Assembly: GCA_039602395.1 (NCBI GenBank)
Contig: JBCNJP010000017.1
Location: 91,524,182-91,588,181 of the forward strand
Direction: 5' to 3'
From: Deinandra increscens subsp. villosa
Lineage: Eukaryota > Streptophyta > Magnoliopsida > Asterales > Asteraceae
Length of the DNA: 64,000 nucleotides
The translations under genes were made by a program, and so were the position numbers. How positions within the stretch are numbered: the first letter of the stretch is position 1; every line of letters begins with the position of its first letter. The notes under the pieces were generated by a model. The model saw nothing but the letters and a program-made list of their open reading frames with translations, was not told the DNA's origin and searched no databases. This document shows, piece by piece, positions 10,921 to 22,430 of the stretch.

Positions 10921-11746
10921 TTGAGAAAATCTAATATGTTCCTTTTAAAAATCGTTGCTGCTTTGGTGACTGACGAACTTCTTTCTTGATAGTGGCTTGG
11001 TTAATGGTGGGTAGGGTATATGATGGTTTCTTTTAGGTTTTGGTTTCAACAAATTATACTATTTTTTCTGTTTGGCTGTGATGTTTTTGTCCAGGATGTG
11101 GCGTTCGCGTAACTGTTGGTTGGATCTAAGTCAGACCTTGATCTGATCCTTGACGAAGTGATTATATAGGATATGTTTACTTATGTTATGAATTTTCTAG
11201 ATTAAGGTTTATGATTGTTGCAGATGACGGTCACATATGTGATGACTTTGTTAAGGTTGTGATGATTTACATTTCCTCTTTTTGGATGTGGTGTTTGTGG
11301 TGACAGTGTGTCATGGACGTTTACTTTCTTGCAACTATTTCCCAGATCTTAGCCTTCTATTTGATATGACCTCTTAAAGCTTTAATGATCGGACTGGTCT
11401 GAGCCTGTAAGAGTTTTAGGATTCCATTCATGATATTGGTTGTGATGATCAGGTAGGTCTAAGCCTCGCATAGAAATCTTTCACTATATATTTATAATCT
11501 TCTGGAAATGAGTTATTGGAGAAAGTTAGGATTTGGTGTATAAAACATAATTATGATCTTCATGCTTGATATCGTGATTTAAGTTCTAATCTTTTTGAGT
11601 TTGAGCGTAAACTGTTATGGGTGGATGCTTTAACTTGCTTTGAAGTGTACAGAAGATGAATGAAACAGAAGACCCTTAATGAGAGAGGTAGTTAAAGAAT
11701 GGAAAGATGTATATGCTAGTCTCAGTTCCTTGTAGTATTATATAAC

Positions 11747-12790
11747 CCACTTCGCTTCAATCTCCATTTGTTTTGTAGTTTTTGGCTAGATTTATTAAGT
11801 ATCAAACTATCTATGTTATTTTTGCCATCTTTGTTGTGATAAAATGACATTGAAAAGATGACTTGCAAAAGGATGAACAACTTTTCAATTGATGATAATT
11901 TTATGGTCTATTTCGTATTTAGGTCATTAATCTATCGCGATTGTTGTTAAAATCCAATTATAATTAATTTATTACCTTTTTCAGTCGCGACACGGAAAGG
12001 CTCCACGCCACAACGCACGCGCGGGAGAATCCATCGTCTCAAACAATAATGAGGCATGTTTCATCCCTATTCCACCTCCAACTCTTGATCATACAAAATG
12101 TTGAGTTTAACTCTTTAAAGTCAAAACTCTTCCACTCTTGTAATTATTAATAGTTTATAGGAGAGACATTATTCTAAGAAGTTTGTTTAATCTAAGAAGA
12201 CGAAGAAGGATTTGAGACATTAGATTTGTTATTAAGATCATTAATGGTTACTATTAAACTGGTGGAGAAAGAAAATGATTAGGGGGTATTTTAGTCTTGA
12301 TCATTTTGATTGACTTTTTATCAAATTCTCTCATTTTCTAAAAATGTTCATAACATTTATATACGTCATTATATTTTTTCTTAAAAAAATTATACCATAA
12401 AAAAACATTTTTTATCATTAAAACGAGTACAGTATAACTATATATAAAATTAAACTTTTCTTATGCTTTTTCGGCTCTTTGTGTTTTTCAGTGCGTCATT
12501 GTGTCTTTCTTTTGATAATTGTCTTTTTCTAAAATTATTAGTTCTGAACAACATAATTATAAAAACAACTGTATTTTAAATAAATAAAACACAATAATAA
12601 AATAATAATAAATTTATTTAATATATAAAAAATAACAAAATAACATGGAATTAGTAAAAATATTAAATACAATGATTAAATTCATATTACACAATTATCT
12701 GAAGATAATACATCATGATCTGTATGTAAGACACAATATTTAAAATACTCACTCTTAAAAATAATAAAAAGACACTATCAGGCTAAAAAA
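11747..12790. other. Segment present in block A only
   Basis: Block B passes directly from ATATAACCCA to a short unrelated filler and then to the sequence matching 12800 onward. The segment is AT-rich, has no credible ORF and contains a GC-rich island near 11985-12030 (CACGCCACAACGCACGCGCG). I cannot say whether it is an insertion in A or a deletion in B. Confidence 0.6.
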
Positions 12791-13815
12791 AAATTTAAAA
12801 TTTAAGAAACTTCTTATTTGAACGTAAATCTAGTTTATAGAATTATACTTTACTCGATCATAATTTCTATCACATCTAAACCATGAAGACATATTCATAC
12901 ATTTCTTTACTCCTATTAGGCTTCATTTTCAACTATATTTAACTCTTAATGACTAAATGTGACAAACAAAACCCGCCTTGTACCACAATAGAAATTTACA
13001 CCGACCTACAGAAACCAAGACCGTTCGACGGATGGAGAGGAGATGGGTAAGGGCTAAAGCGTTTTTGTTGACGTTATGATAAATTCATTTTATCTCTAAG
13101 ATATTTTAAGATGATATTTTTGTAAAATTCGCTTTCTGAAAAATTAAAAAATGTTGCTTTTAAAAACTCGTGTTTGTAACGTAATTTTAAGCAACTATTT
13201 AAAAAAAAATTTTATGATAAATATTAAAATTTAATTTAAAAAATAATAATAATGTTAAAAAGTTGAAGGTGATATCTGAAATCCTATGTGGACAGAGTTT
13301 GGATAAATATATACAATTTTGGATTTATTTTGTTTGGAAAGTATTCTCAAAGTTGAATAAATAATGCTAGGAAAAACATGACCTTATAATTTATAATGAG
13401 TATTGAATTATATTTATGATCAATAAATAAACCCTAATAAATGTAACTGAAATATGTAAAAAAAAAACACATAATTCAACAGTTGCCTGGAGAGCAAGAA
13501 ACAAAAAAAACATTGAATAGTGCTTGAGAATCAAGAGAGCATCAAGAAGCAAGCAAACAACACCATGAAACATGAACTAAAATCTCTTTAATGAAGACTT
13601 TCTTGAAATTTCACATTAATACTCAAGAACTGTTTGTAAACAAAAAATCAAGAACTGTTTGTAAACAAAAATCTAGGGTGCAGTTTATAGATTTTCACTC
13701 TATACCCGTTTGCTTGATCTAGCTAGCGAAGCTCTAGGAGGGTCTTTTCTTTTTTTCTTTCTATCGATGGCTTATAATATGTATAGGTGCTCATAAAATC
13801 GATAAAAACACTCAT
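12791..13815. other. AT-rich spacer downstream of the dehydratase gene, block A
   Basis: No coding signal. Contains an 'AAATCAAGAACTGTTTGTAA'-type near-duplicate near 13625-13670. This would contain the 3' UTR of the minus-strand gene; no poly(A) signal can be assigned with confidence. Confidence 0.4.
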
Positions 13816-16800
13816 CTATGCGCTTGTATCTACTGGGTAGCAACCAAGAACACGAAGAAAACACGAAAACTCCTGCAAGAATTGTGTAGAAATAAAAAAA
13901 AATGTTAGATTTGCATTATAATCATTAACTCGAATGCTGTCATTTGTTCAAGGAGAGACTGAGCAGTATGCTAATCTTTTGCAAGAAAACGACCACTTTT
14001 AACTTTTTAGAGTCAAATATACTTCTCGGACACAAATTGTAACTTACAATTTTCTGATTTCTGATCTTCGAAATGCTTTTATTACAAATATTTATATAGA
14101 TTTATACGTACTACTGGGAGAAATATATCAGGAACGAGTATAAATCTTACTGATTTAAAGGTTTAAGGGCACCTCATTTGACCCGTAAGAAGTCAAACAA
14201 AGATTATCTTACAAAATCAATGTAGAAGAAATAACTATGAACACCAACCTGTAGATGACGAAGAGCATATTGTGCACGAGGCTCTGCCATTGAAGCTTCA
14301 AAATCAATGTAGAAGAAATAGTCAAAATACCTGTGATGATCAAGTCAAACGTTAAAGAATTAGTTAGCAAGAATTAAAGTCAACAGGAGAAAAGACCACA
14401 ACATGAAAGTCAACAATCCTAAGATGAAACTCACTTCACACTCCCCTTGTTGCTTCCATCGACGATTCTAAGTGGGCGATTTCTTTGCGGCCGGCTCTCA
14501 ATCTATAAACCAATTTGGGAATTTTTAAAAAAAAGTTGAATGTTGACTTTTTAGTCAAAGAAATTTGTAAAAAAGATGTTACCTTGGATAAATTGATGTC
14601 CCTGAGAGCAAAAACTGCTAAAGCTTTAAACAGTACTCTCGGACCTTCTTCTAATGTAAAGACAATGCTCGTCTTTCATACAAAAAAATAAAATAAAAAA
14701 TAATCATTAATACGCTTAAAAAATGCAATGGGGCCTTAAAAGCCACCTGCCTTGGTGGGACCACGATTTACACAGGTCCCACCAAGTAACAGTATATTGG
14801 TGGGCCTCGTGAGTTTTCCCTAACAGGTTCTTATGGTCACCAAAAGAAAAAGGAATGCACGATTCTTTACCTTATGAGGTTTGTCGGTTCCTGGGATTAC
14901 GGGTTCCCTAGCTAGAATTAGAAAGCGAGTGACGTTATCTAAACCGTCCTACCAAAACTAAGCGCATGATCAAATGGAACAACTAACAATCATGAAAGCG
15001 GCTTATGAATATTACGAAGAAACAAATAAGATACCTGAATTTTCTTTGAGAGAATATGGAGACCATATGTTTCTGCTGCTCGAGAACTGGCAATCGCTCC
15101 AGTGTCCCTTATGCCTTTAGTGGCTACAATCTGTTGCAAATCTTAAACTTAATAAAAAAACAGATTAAAAAGATAGAAAAAACCAAATAATGATTGAACA
15201 GATTCCCAGAGTTACCTTAGCTGCACCAGCAGTATCTTCAGTATTAACTGTAACAACATTCAATTCATTCACCATCATCTTGCATTGATCAAGCGCCTAT
15301 CAACTTAACACTTTAACTAACTTCATTTGAATTACCATAATAAGTCAAAACATAAAGAACTACGATATTACCCTCTCGTATATCTCGGTTGGCATGCTTT
15401 TATAGACATCAATATATCTTAGAATTTGATCCGTGTTATAGAACTGAATATGTAATAACCGGTTTCTGATATTTGGATTTATTGAATATCACATAATTGG
15501 TGGGCTACACAAACCTGAGGGTGGCTTAAAACCGACTTTAAATCTTCCTTCCGTACGCCGGGTAATCCCAAAAGGCAGTGATCAACAATGAGTTGCACTT
15601 CTCCTACAATATGCAGCCTATGACGAAGAAATAAATCATAATTTTTGTGAACACTTCCAGCTACAGAGTTCTCGATTTGGAGTATCGCTTTGTCTACTAA
15701 CCACAACTCAACTGCCTGCAAATCCAAACAGCATTAAGCATTGCAAACTAAAATAAAAGAGGAATGTCGCGTGAGAAAAAACACAAAATTTATGGAAAAT
15801 ATATAGAATACCTTAAAGACAGTTTCAAATTCTTCACATGGAACTGTCTCACATTTTGGATACGCTTTAAGAGCAGCAGCCTCACTATACGCTCCTGGTG
15901 CACCCTATATGGTTCAAAAGATTTACTGTAAGAATCATAACCACCATGATGGATAATTGGATATGTAGATCATCGAACCACACAAATGTTGGAGGAAATT
16001 ACGAAAGTGGTCAGTTTTAAATAGTTTGTTATACCTTTAAGGTCAAGCCAGGAGAATTTCACGCATACTGACATGAGATATGCGAATATGTGATCACTTA
16101 TCGATTCTTACTCATCTGTACCCTATATATTTTCATTCTATATGCAAATAATAATGATAATAATAATAATAATACGTACATGAATAATGATTAACAATGA
16201 ATACACGAATCTATACATGAATGACCATACATATGGGAATCTATGGTGTCCCGTGTCACATTTATTTAAGTAATTGCTAACGAGGAAAAGTTTGATACGC
16301 GAGCAAAAGTAGACGCGCGCCTCTGCGGCGCGTGTCTCGAGGACAAATTAATTAGTGATATGTTTCTTACTTGGTTATATAGGTATAACACACTAAAGGA
16401 AATGACTGTTTTCATGAATTTCTCTAACTATTAAGAGAATTACCTTGTAAGCGACACGAACTTTTGAACCGTCACTATTAGAAGAGACAAGATCTGTTAA
16501 GGATAAAGGTTCTGCAGTAAACAAAACATGTATGGTTAGGTTCTAAACAAATATTTTGGACAATAACATCTTCATTTTCACACTTATGAAAACCCTAAAT
16601 GTAGAATGCAAGAACATCATCCAAAATTAATATAGATTTATTCAAAATTTGACACAAAAAATTTTAAATTCTATATACAGTACTAGTTATGGAGGTCAAA
16701 ATATAAAGTTATATCTCAATAAAACTAGAATATATTAAAAAAGACAAACACATGTATAGAATCTGATGGCAACATCAGACTGGATGGAAAAAAAAATCAA

Positions 16801-17495
16801 AAAAAATATTTTTGCTCCAAAAGAGCTGCATTTCTTCTTTTTTGATGCCCAACCTAGTACATTACAAAGATAGTAACCAATCTAACAACAATTTCCTGTC
16901 TTGTTTGATTACAGCTATCAAACATTCTTTAAAAAGATTTGATCCCAAATCAGAAATTCTAAGCACCCTTTTCTCACAGAAAGCAAAAAGTGTAGTTTTA
17001 CTTTAAAATGAATGGATTAACAAGTAAAACCCTAACAGAAATGCAATTGACTTGATCCTGCTTATATATGCTTGTGGGTCAACTTAAGTTTCAGACTTTT
17101 TGATGCACAATTCAAGATAATTATCATAATAAAAATAAAAACCCCTAAAAGAAAACAAAAAACCCTAGAACTTTTATCAATTGTAACCGAGTCAACTCAC
17201 TTGGTAAATAACTCAAATCTTTATGAAAGTTGGTGATCTGGGAATCATCAAATCTCCCATCTCCTGAATTTGAATCCAAATCAGAAGGTTTCAAAGGCTT
17301 GTCATCTTCCAATTGAGGTTTACTTTGACCCAAATTTGCACTCAAACAACCCCATTTCTTCAATGTAGCAGCATTAATCCTAAAATCACCACTGAACCAA
17401 CAAATTCTGTTCTTGTTTTGAAGAAGATGAGAGATACCCCATTTAGAATGAGGATGATTTGCAGGAAAACAAATTGGTACAACGTTGGAAGACAT
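13816..17495 (-). CDS. ADT: Arogenate/prephenate dehydratase, 11 exons, copy A
   Basis: Converts arogenate (and/or prephenate) to phenylalanine (phenylpyruvate) in plastids. Exons: 17201-17495, 16444-16511, 15812-15904, 15515-15715, 15216-15296, 15035-15130, 14871-14948, 14583-14672, 14435-14502, 14249-14330, 13816-13872. All introns are GT-AG, phases match and the spliced frame is 402 codons plus TAG, normal for the family. Exon 1 is a transit-like leader (MSSNVVPICFPANHP, few acidic residues early). Exons 2-7 form the dehydratase domain: GAPGAYSEAAA, IENSVAGS, RHRLHIVGEVQ, EDTAGAAK and the NVTRF motif with the catalytic Thr. Exons 8-11 form the ACT regulatory domain with the IESRP Phe-binding motif and a RVLGCYP end. 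Oddities: the usual PIENS(V/L)GGS reads QIENSVAGS. Intron-rich structure suits ADT1/ADT2-type genes. Whether it uses arogenate or prephenate cannot be told. Confidence 0.9.
15372..15443 (-). other. 72-nt exon-like block in intron 4, copy A
   Basis: Between exons 4 and 5 there is a stretch bounded by a CAG acceptor and a G|GTAATA donor, exactly 72 nt and open in frame (start FYNTDQILRY). In copy B the same block has two in-frame stops. It is not part of known dehydratases and is probably intronic or a dead alternative exon. Confidence 0.3.
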
Positions 17496-17551
17496 TAATT
17501 TTTGTATCAATTTTCAAGATTTTGAAGATCGTCATATGTTGGTCGGTTTGG

Positions 17552-17559
17552 TTTATATA
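17552..17559 (-). promoter_or_regulatory. TATA box of dehydratase copy A
   Basis: The minus strand reads CTATATAAACC about 57 bp upstream of the ATG, giving a predicted short leader. A 14-bp insertion (17593-17606) just upstream is absent from copy B. Confidence 0.6.
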
Positions 17560-17609
17560 GATAGAGGTGGGGGTTTAAAGGACATTGTCACCTTAATGTG
17601 TAGACCTGG

Positions 17610-18154
17610 AGCCAACAAGACTATATCCTCGTGTTTTTGCAACCAACTGGTTTCATAACCGTAATCGTTTCTTTCCTTTATTATTTTTATTCTATTTCTC
17701 TTGAGATGGTTTGACTTTTGACCGGGCCTTTTATTACCGAAGGGGAAAATTAGGAAAGAAACCATTTGACCAAAAAGAAATTAACAAAATCATCTTTGAC
17801 CATTAAGAATTTCAAAATAGCTATTGCAGCGAATGCCAGCAGCTAACGACTCCCGAATGAAATGTTTCAATTTTACTATTTTAATTTTTAATTAGTTAAA
17901 CACCTTAATATATTTTTTATTAATAATTTATTTTTGGTTATCTTTCTAAAAAATTTAAATACGTAGGACTTCATAATTTTTTTTTCTAAACATGTTAACC
18001 TAAGTTTCATTAAAAACGGAGTTGCATTTTAAAATCAATTAGGTCCCGTAACCAAATTTCTATAATTCTAAAAAAGTTAACGAAAGTTGTAGAGAATATA
18101 AATTGATTGGTTAAATTATTCATAAAAAGTAAGAGTTTAAATAAATAGAATTCT
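17610..18154. other. Upstream region of dehydratase copy A
   Basis: AT-rich, no ORF. Holds the distal promoter of the minus-strand gene. Differs from block B by several small indels, notably around 17762-17810. Confidence 0.4.
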
Positions 18155-19580
18155 TTAGGGTGGGCAGTGTAACCTCGGGTACCACTCCCCTCTATGTGGG
18201 TAATTTTTCCGGTAGTATAACCCGAAAGTAACCAAGATAATTTGAGAGAATTTGATGGGCTTTTTTATTTGAACTACCTTAACTATCCTAAGGGCATCAT
18301 ACTCCCTTAAAACTACCCTAAGACTACCCGCAACGGTAAGAATAGTCATTCCTAAGGGCTGCTCAGTCACCATGCCACATTAACTTTACTTCAGCCCTTT
18401 CTACAAACAGTTTTTTGCCTCAACAATGTTCTTCCCACAAACTTATTTTTATTTCCACATCACAATTTCTTTTATATTTTTATAAAATAAATTAATTCTT
18501 ATATAACTAATTTAGTTAAGAAAAACTAATAAAAAAAGTAATGAATAATTTAAAACTTTCATAAATTAAAACCTAAATGACAACAAAATTTGTGTCTGCA
18601 CCTGCCATAAAATAAATTAACTTTTTTTAATAAAATAATTTAAATACCCTTAAATAAACATAATGAATTATAGTCAATTAATTATAAAGTTCAAATAAAT
18701 TGAACAAAATCAATTAAATATGTCACCTTTCTTATATTAAAATTAAAAAAAAAGGATAGATTTTTAATTGTTTTGTATATTACCGTTGGGAAAGAAGAAA
18801 AAGACAAAGAATTTAAGTAGGTTTATTTTATATTAACTTAATTTTAGATTTTTAAATTATATATATAACCAGCTTATATATCATTTAATTTAAGCTTTTG
18901 TTAAAATAAATTGAATAAAGTTGAATGTGGAAGTGGAACCCACCCATTTTAAGTAGGTTTATTTTATATTAACTTAATTTTAGATTTTTAAATTATATAT
19001 ATAACCAGCTTACCCAACCCTTAAATTCACAGCACATTCCCTATCCTTATCCTTATAATTTATATATTTATCATTACTTTCTTTCTCTCTTTCATTCACA
19101 ACCACAATTAAATAATATTTTTTTATACATTTATCATTACCTTTTCTCTTTCTTCAAACCTTAAATTTTAAAGATTCACCAGATTTTTTCTCAAATATAG
19201 GGATTCCTCAGATTTTCCCTTAAATATTTCTCTCTCCTCTACTCACAACCACTCAAAACTACACCTTAAGTTTTTAAGGTTTACCCTCACAACCATTATA
19301 GGGAATGGGTTGTGAATGCTTTAGCCTTTCAAAGCCCTTACCTAAGGGCTTCTTCCTAAAAGCTTCTTAAGGGCTTCAAGCCTCAATGGTGCCCCTCACA
19401 TGGGCTCTGTCACGTTGCTTTTGTGAGACTAAGGGCTTTGCCACATAAGCCCCGTTGTGGGTAGTCTAAGGTAGTTTTCATCTAAAAATCTTCTCTTTCA
19501 TGTGGCATGGTCTGATTGGACAAAAAAACTACCCTAAGGGTACTTGGAGGGGTACCCCCCTCCCCCCCCCCCCCCCCGCG
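18155..19580. mobile_element. Nested MITE complex, block A
   Basis: The outer ends carry inverted GGGTACC...CTCC sequence (left near 18178, right near 19550). Inside are words such as CCTAAGGGCTGCTCAGTCAC and, on the other side, AAGGGCTTCTTCC, typical of small TIR elements. The left arm of an inner element is present (about 18330-18462), but its matching right arm, seen in block B, is missing and replaced by 19013-19313. A run of about 16 C at 19562-19577 marks the right edge. Confidence 0.5.
18812..19012. repeat. Two 65-bp direct repeats, block A
   Basis: Units at 18812-18876 and 18948-19012 are practically identical, from TTTAAGTAGG to CCAGCTTA. The same pair exists in block B at 29126-29190 and 29256-29320. 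Confidence 0.8.
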
Positions 19581-21180
19581 CTGGTAAGAAAAAATAAAGA
19601 ATTATACAAACTTTAAAGAGTCTCGGTTTAAAAACAATATAGTATTAAAATTTCTAAAAGTATTTAAACTTATAAAATTTTACTGTAAAAATTAAATTGA
19701 CAAAATTTCTTCTTTAAAAGTTAAACTATTAAAAATATTATAACATTTTCCATTTTTAAACAATGGTCATGTAAAAAAATCAATTAAGTCTCGTAATGGA
19801 CTTTCTATAACTCTGAAAAAATAAGAAAAGTTGAAGATAATATATAGATTGATTGGTTAAATATATTATAAAAAGACGAGTTTAGATAAATAGAGTTTTG
19901 TAGTTGAAAAAAGTGTAATCAGTTATAAAAATTTTAGAAGAGTTTTGATATTCTTCAAATAAAAGTAAAGATTGTGATAAATAATATAGATTTTTAAAAG
20001 ATATTAGTTAAAAAAAAATAGATACGGAGTAAAACATAACGCTTTTAAAATAAAAGAATAGATTTGTTAAAAAAATAGATCCGACTAAATTTTTTTAAAC
20101 ATAATGCTTTTAAAAAAATTTATATTTTTTTAAACTAACACTCTTCAAAAGTTTATATAATTCGTTACACTTATCAAAATTATATATTTCAACACATCTT
20201 TTTATAATATTTTTGACTATTCAGTTTATACTTTCTCTACAGCTCTCGTAAGTTTTCTAAAAATTATTGAAAATCGGTTACTAGACTTAATTTATTTTTA
20301 AGAACAACTTTGTTTTATCATAAAACAACATTTTAAAATCATGAACTTAATTCAAATATTATTTATTCAAAAACATTTCAAATAATAAATTCTATGATAA
20401 AATTAAGTATCACGAACATTAAAATGAAAGTGTAATATTTAAAAATACAACCCATTTACTTATGAATATAAAAGGTAAAATCTTAGAAATAGTTTTTAAC
20501 TTGTAAAAACATTAAATTGTTTTTTATTACGTAAAATCATAAAGCAGTAAAAAAAATCTAATATTATTTATTTAAAAATATGTTCAAATAATAAATTGTA
20601 AAATAATAAAATATCAAAAAGGTTAAATTAAATAATAATTAAGTTAAAAACTTAATAATGTTACGTCTTAAATATATTTTAAGTTCATTTAACCTGTTCA
20701 AAATTTATATTTAACTGAAAAGTTAAGAGAGAACATAGTAAAAATACAAGAAAAACTATTACGTTTTAAAAGGAACTAAAAATATAAAACTTAAAAAAAA
20801 TTGAATTTTTTTACTACGTAAACTACTAAATATCATAAAATAACAAAAAACATTAAAATAAAGTAATTTAACATGTTAAAATTGCAACTTTAAGTTTGAA
20901 ACGTAAACTATTAAAAAAAATTGAAATAGTGGGGAATAGACCCCGTAATTGGAGAATAGGATTGGAGAATACCAACTTTTCGAATATTTTAATGGGATAA
21001 ATGGCGAATAGGTTTGGAGAAGATGGTTCAAATTGACGAGTGATTTTATAAAATGGAAAATGAATATATGAAATGGAGAATAGGTCTATTAAATATACCA
21101 AAAAAAGCTGACATGTCTCAATGCTTTTGGTCTGACATTTTAACAAATACTTGGTTAAAGACTATTTTGTTAATTCAAAT
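19581..21180. other. AT-rich spacer, block A
   Basis: Very AT-rich with no coding signal, RNA gene or recognised element; collinear with about 30483-32080 in block B. The short ORF at 20868-21146 (minus) is not conserved in length in block B and is not supported. Confidence 0.5.
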
Positions 21181-21552
21181 TTGGTCAAAGGTCAATTTGA
21201 TGATTTTCCCTAATTTATATATATAACAAAAAGAATTGACAAGCATGTGTACTTCATCTGAACTAATAAGATTTATCCACTCCATAATTTTCACAAATAG
21301 TATTAAGCCACATATCTTGGCTGTGTGTGACACACATTACGTAAATCTGACGTGTGGCCGTCTCTTTATAACGGCTGTACAGTTGTAATCGCTTTTTCTT
21401 AAGCACATTTGCTCCACCCTTTTACATTTACAGCAGCATACATGTTTCATTTTTTTAATATACCGATCTCTCTTCAATCTCTACATATCTGGCATCTTCA
21501 TCTTCTCTCTCTTTCTTTTATAAACCAGGGTTTACCCATGGTTTGTGATGCT
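21181..21552 (+). promoter_or_regulatory. Promoter-and-leader-like sequence, block A
   Basis: A TATA-like CTTTATAACGG near 21363 follows an ACGTGTGGCC motif, then a CT-rich leader and an ATG (ATGGTTTGTGATGCT) just before the gap. The block B copy continues as a 18-residue ORF (MVCDALYSLFRPLVVHLP). It could be the 5' end of a transcript. Confidence 0.35.
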
Positions 21553-22052
21553 NNNNNNNNNNNNNNNNNNNNNNNNNNNNNNNNNNNNNNNNNNNNNNNN
21601 NNNNNNNNNNNNNNNNNNNNNNNNNNNNNNNNNNNNNNNNNNNNNNNNNNNNNNNNNNNNNNNNNNNNNNNNNNNNNNNNNNNNNNNNNNNNNNNNNNNN
21701 NNNNNNNNNNNNNNNNNNNNNNNNNNNNNNNNNNNNNNNNNNNNNNNNNNNNNNNNNNNNNNNNNNNNNNNNNNNNNNNNNNNNNNNNNNNNNNNNNNNN
21801 NNNNNNNNNNNNNNNNNNNNNNNNNNNNNNNNNNNNNNNNNNNNNNNNNNNNNNNNNNNNNNNNNNNNNNNNNNNNNNNNNNNNNNNNNNNNNNNNNNNN
21901 NNNNNNNNNNNNNNNNNNNNNNNNNNNNNNNNNNNNNNNNNNNNNNNNNNNNNNNNNNNNNNNNNNNNNNNNNNNNNNNNNNNNNNNNNNNNNNNNNNNN
22001 NNNNNNNNNNNNNNNNNNNNNNNNNNNNNNNNNNNNNNNNNNNNNNNNNNNN
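21553..22052. other. Assembly gap (500 N)
   Basis: Exactly 500 Ns, a placeholder size. ORFs drawn through it are artefacts. The true distance is unknown and may be negative (overlap). Confidence 1.
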
Positions 22053-22430
22053 AGCTCACTCGATACACTGATAGCTATAAACGAGCTATGATTAATCAAA
22101 AATGATGACTCGGTGATAGAAATAGTGAATTGAATGTGAAGAACACATGAACTCAAGTCGTATTGATGCTTAGGTTCATAGAATGATTCGCTGATCGGAG
22201 ATACATGCTCCTATCTCTTTTCAGCAGAGTTACAATGCAAAATGTGTGAATCGACTTACCAAACAACTAAAAGAGCTGCCTATATATAGATATAAGATCT
22301 GCAAAAAGTCTACACACTTTCGTAGAACTCATTCTTGATTTCTCGCAGAATTATTACTCCATGCAACTTCCTAAAAATCTGACCTAACACTCACGCCCCA
22401 ACGTATTTCGTTGTCGATTAGGGTGTGACA
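22053..22430 (-). repeat. Copia-type LTR, cut by the gap
   Basis: Matches 10542-10920, including the TGTCACACCCTAATC start on the minus strand. Its primer-site end is lost in the gap. The identical insertion site next to both blocks means that this LTR predates whatever separated the blocks. Confidence 0.75.

Larger units (their letters stand above)
10542..21552. repeat. Block A of a long direct duplication
   Basis: Collinear with 22053-32437 over its whole length: LTR end, 10921-11746 spacer, dehydratase gene, MITE complex and AT-rich spacer. Main differences are a ~1.04-kb segment present only here (about 11747-12790), a different insert in the MITE complex (19013-19313) and scattered SNPs and small indels. 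Block A ends exactly at the gap. Confidence 0.9.

Noticed and set aside
10921..11746. Possible distant homology between this spacer and 32521-33063
   Set aside because: Only short shared words (GTGATGATTTAC, GGCTGTGATG); no collinear match visible by eye.
15035..15130. Suspected 2-bp frameshift at the end of dehydratase exon 6
   Set aside because: Recounting from the numbered sequence gives a 96-nt exon ending SKKIQ, in phase with exon 7; no lesion in either copy.
21409..22156. Four ORFs of 178-220 codons across the gap
   Set aside because: They consist of translated Ns.
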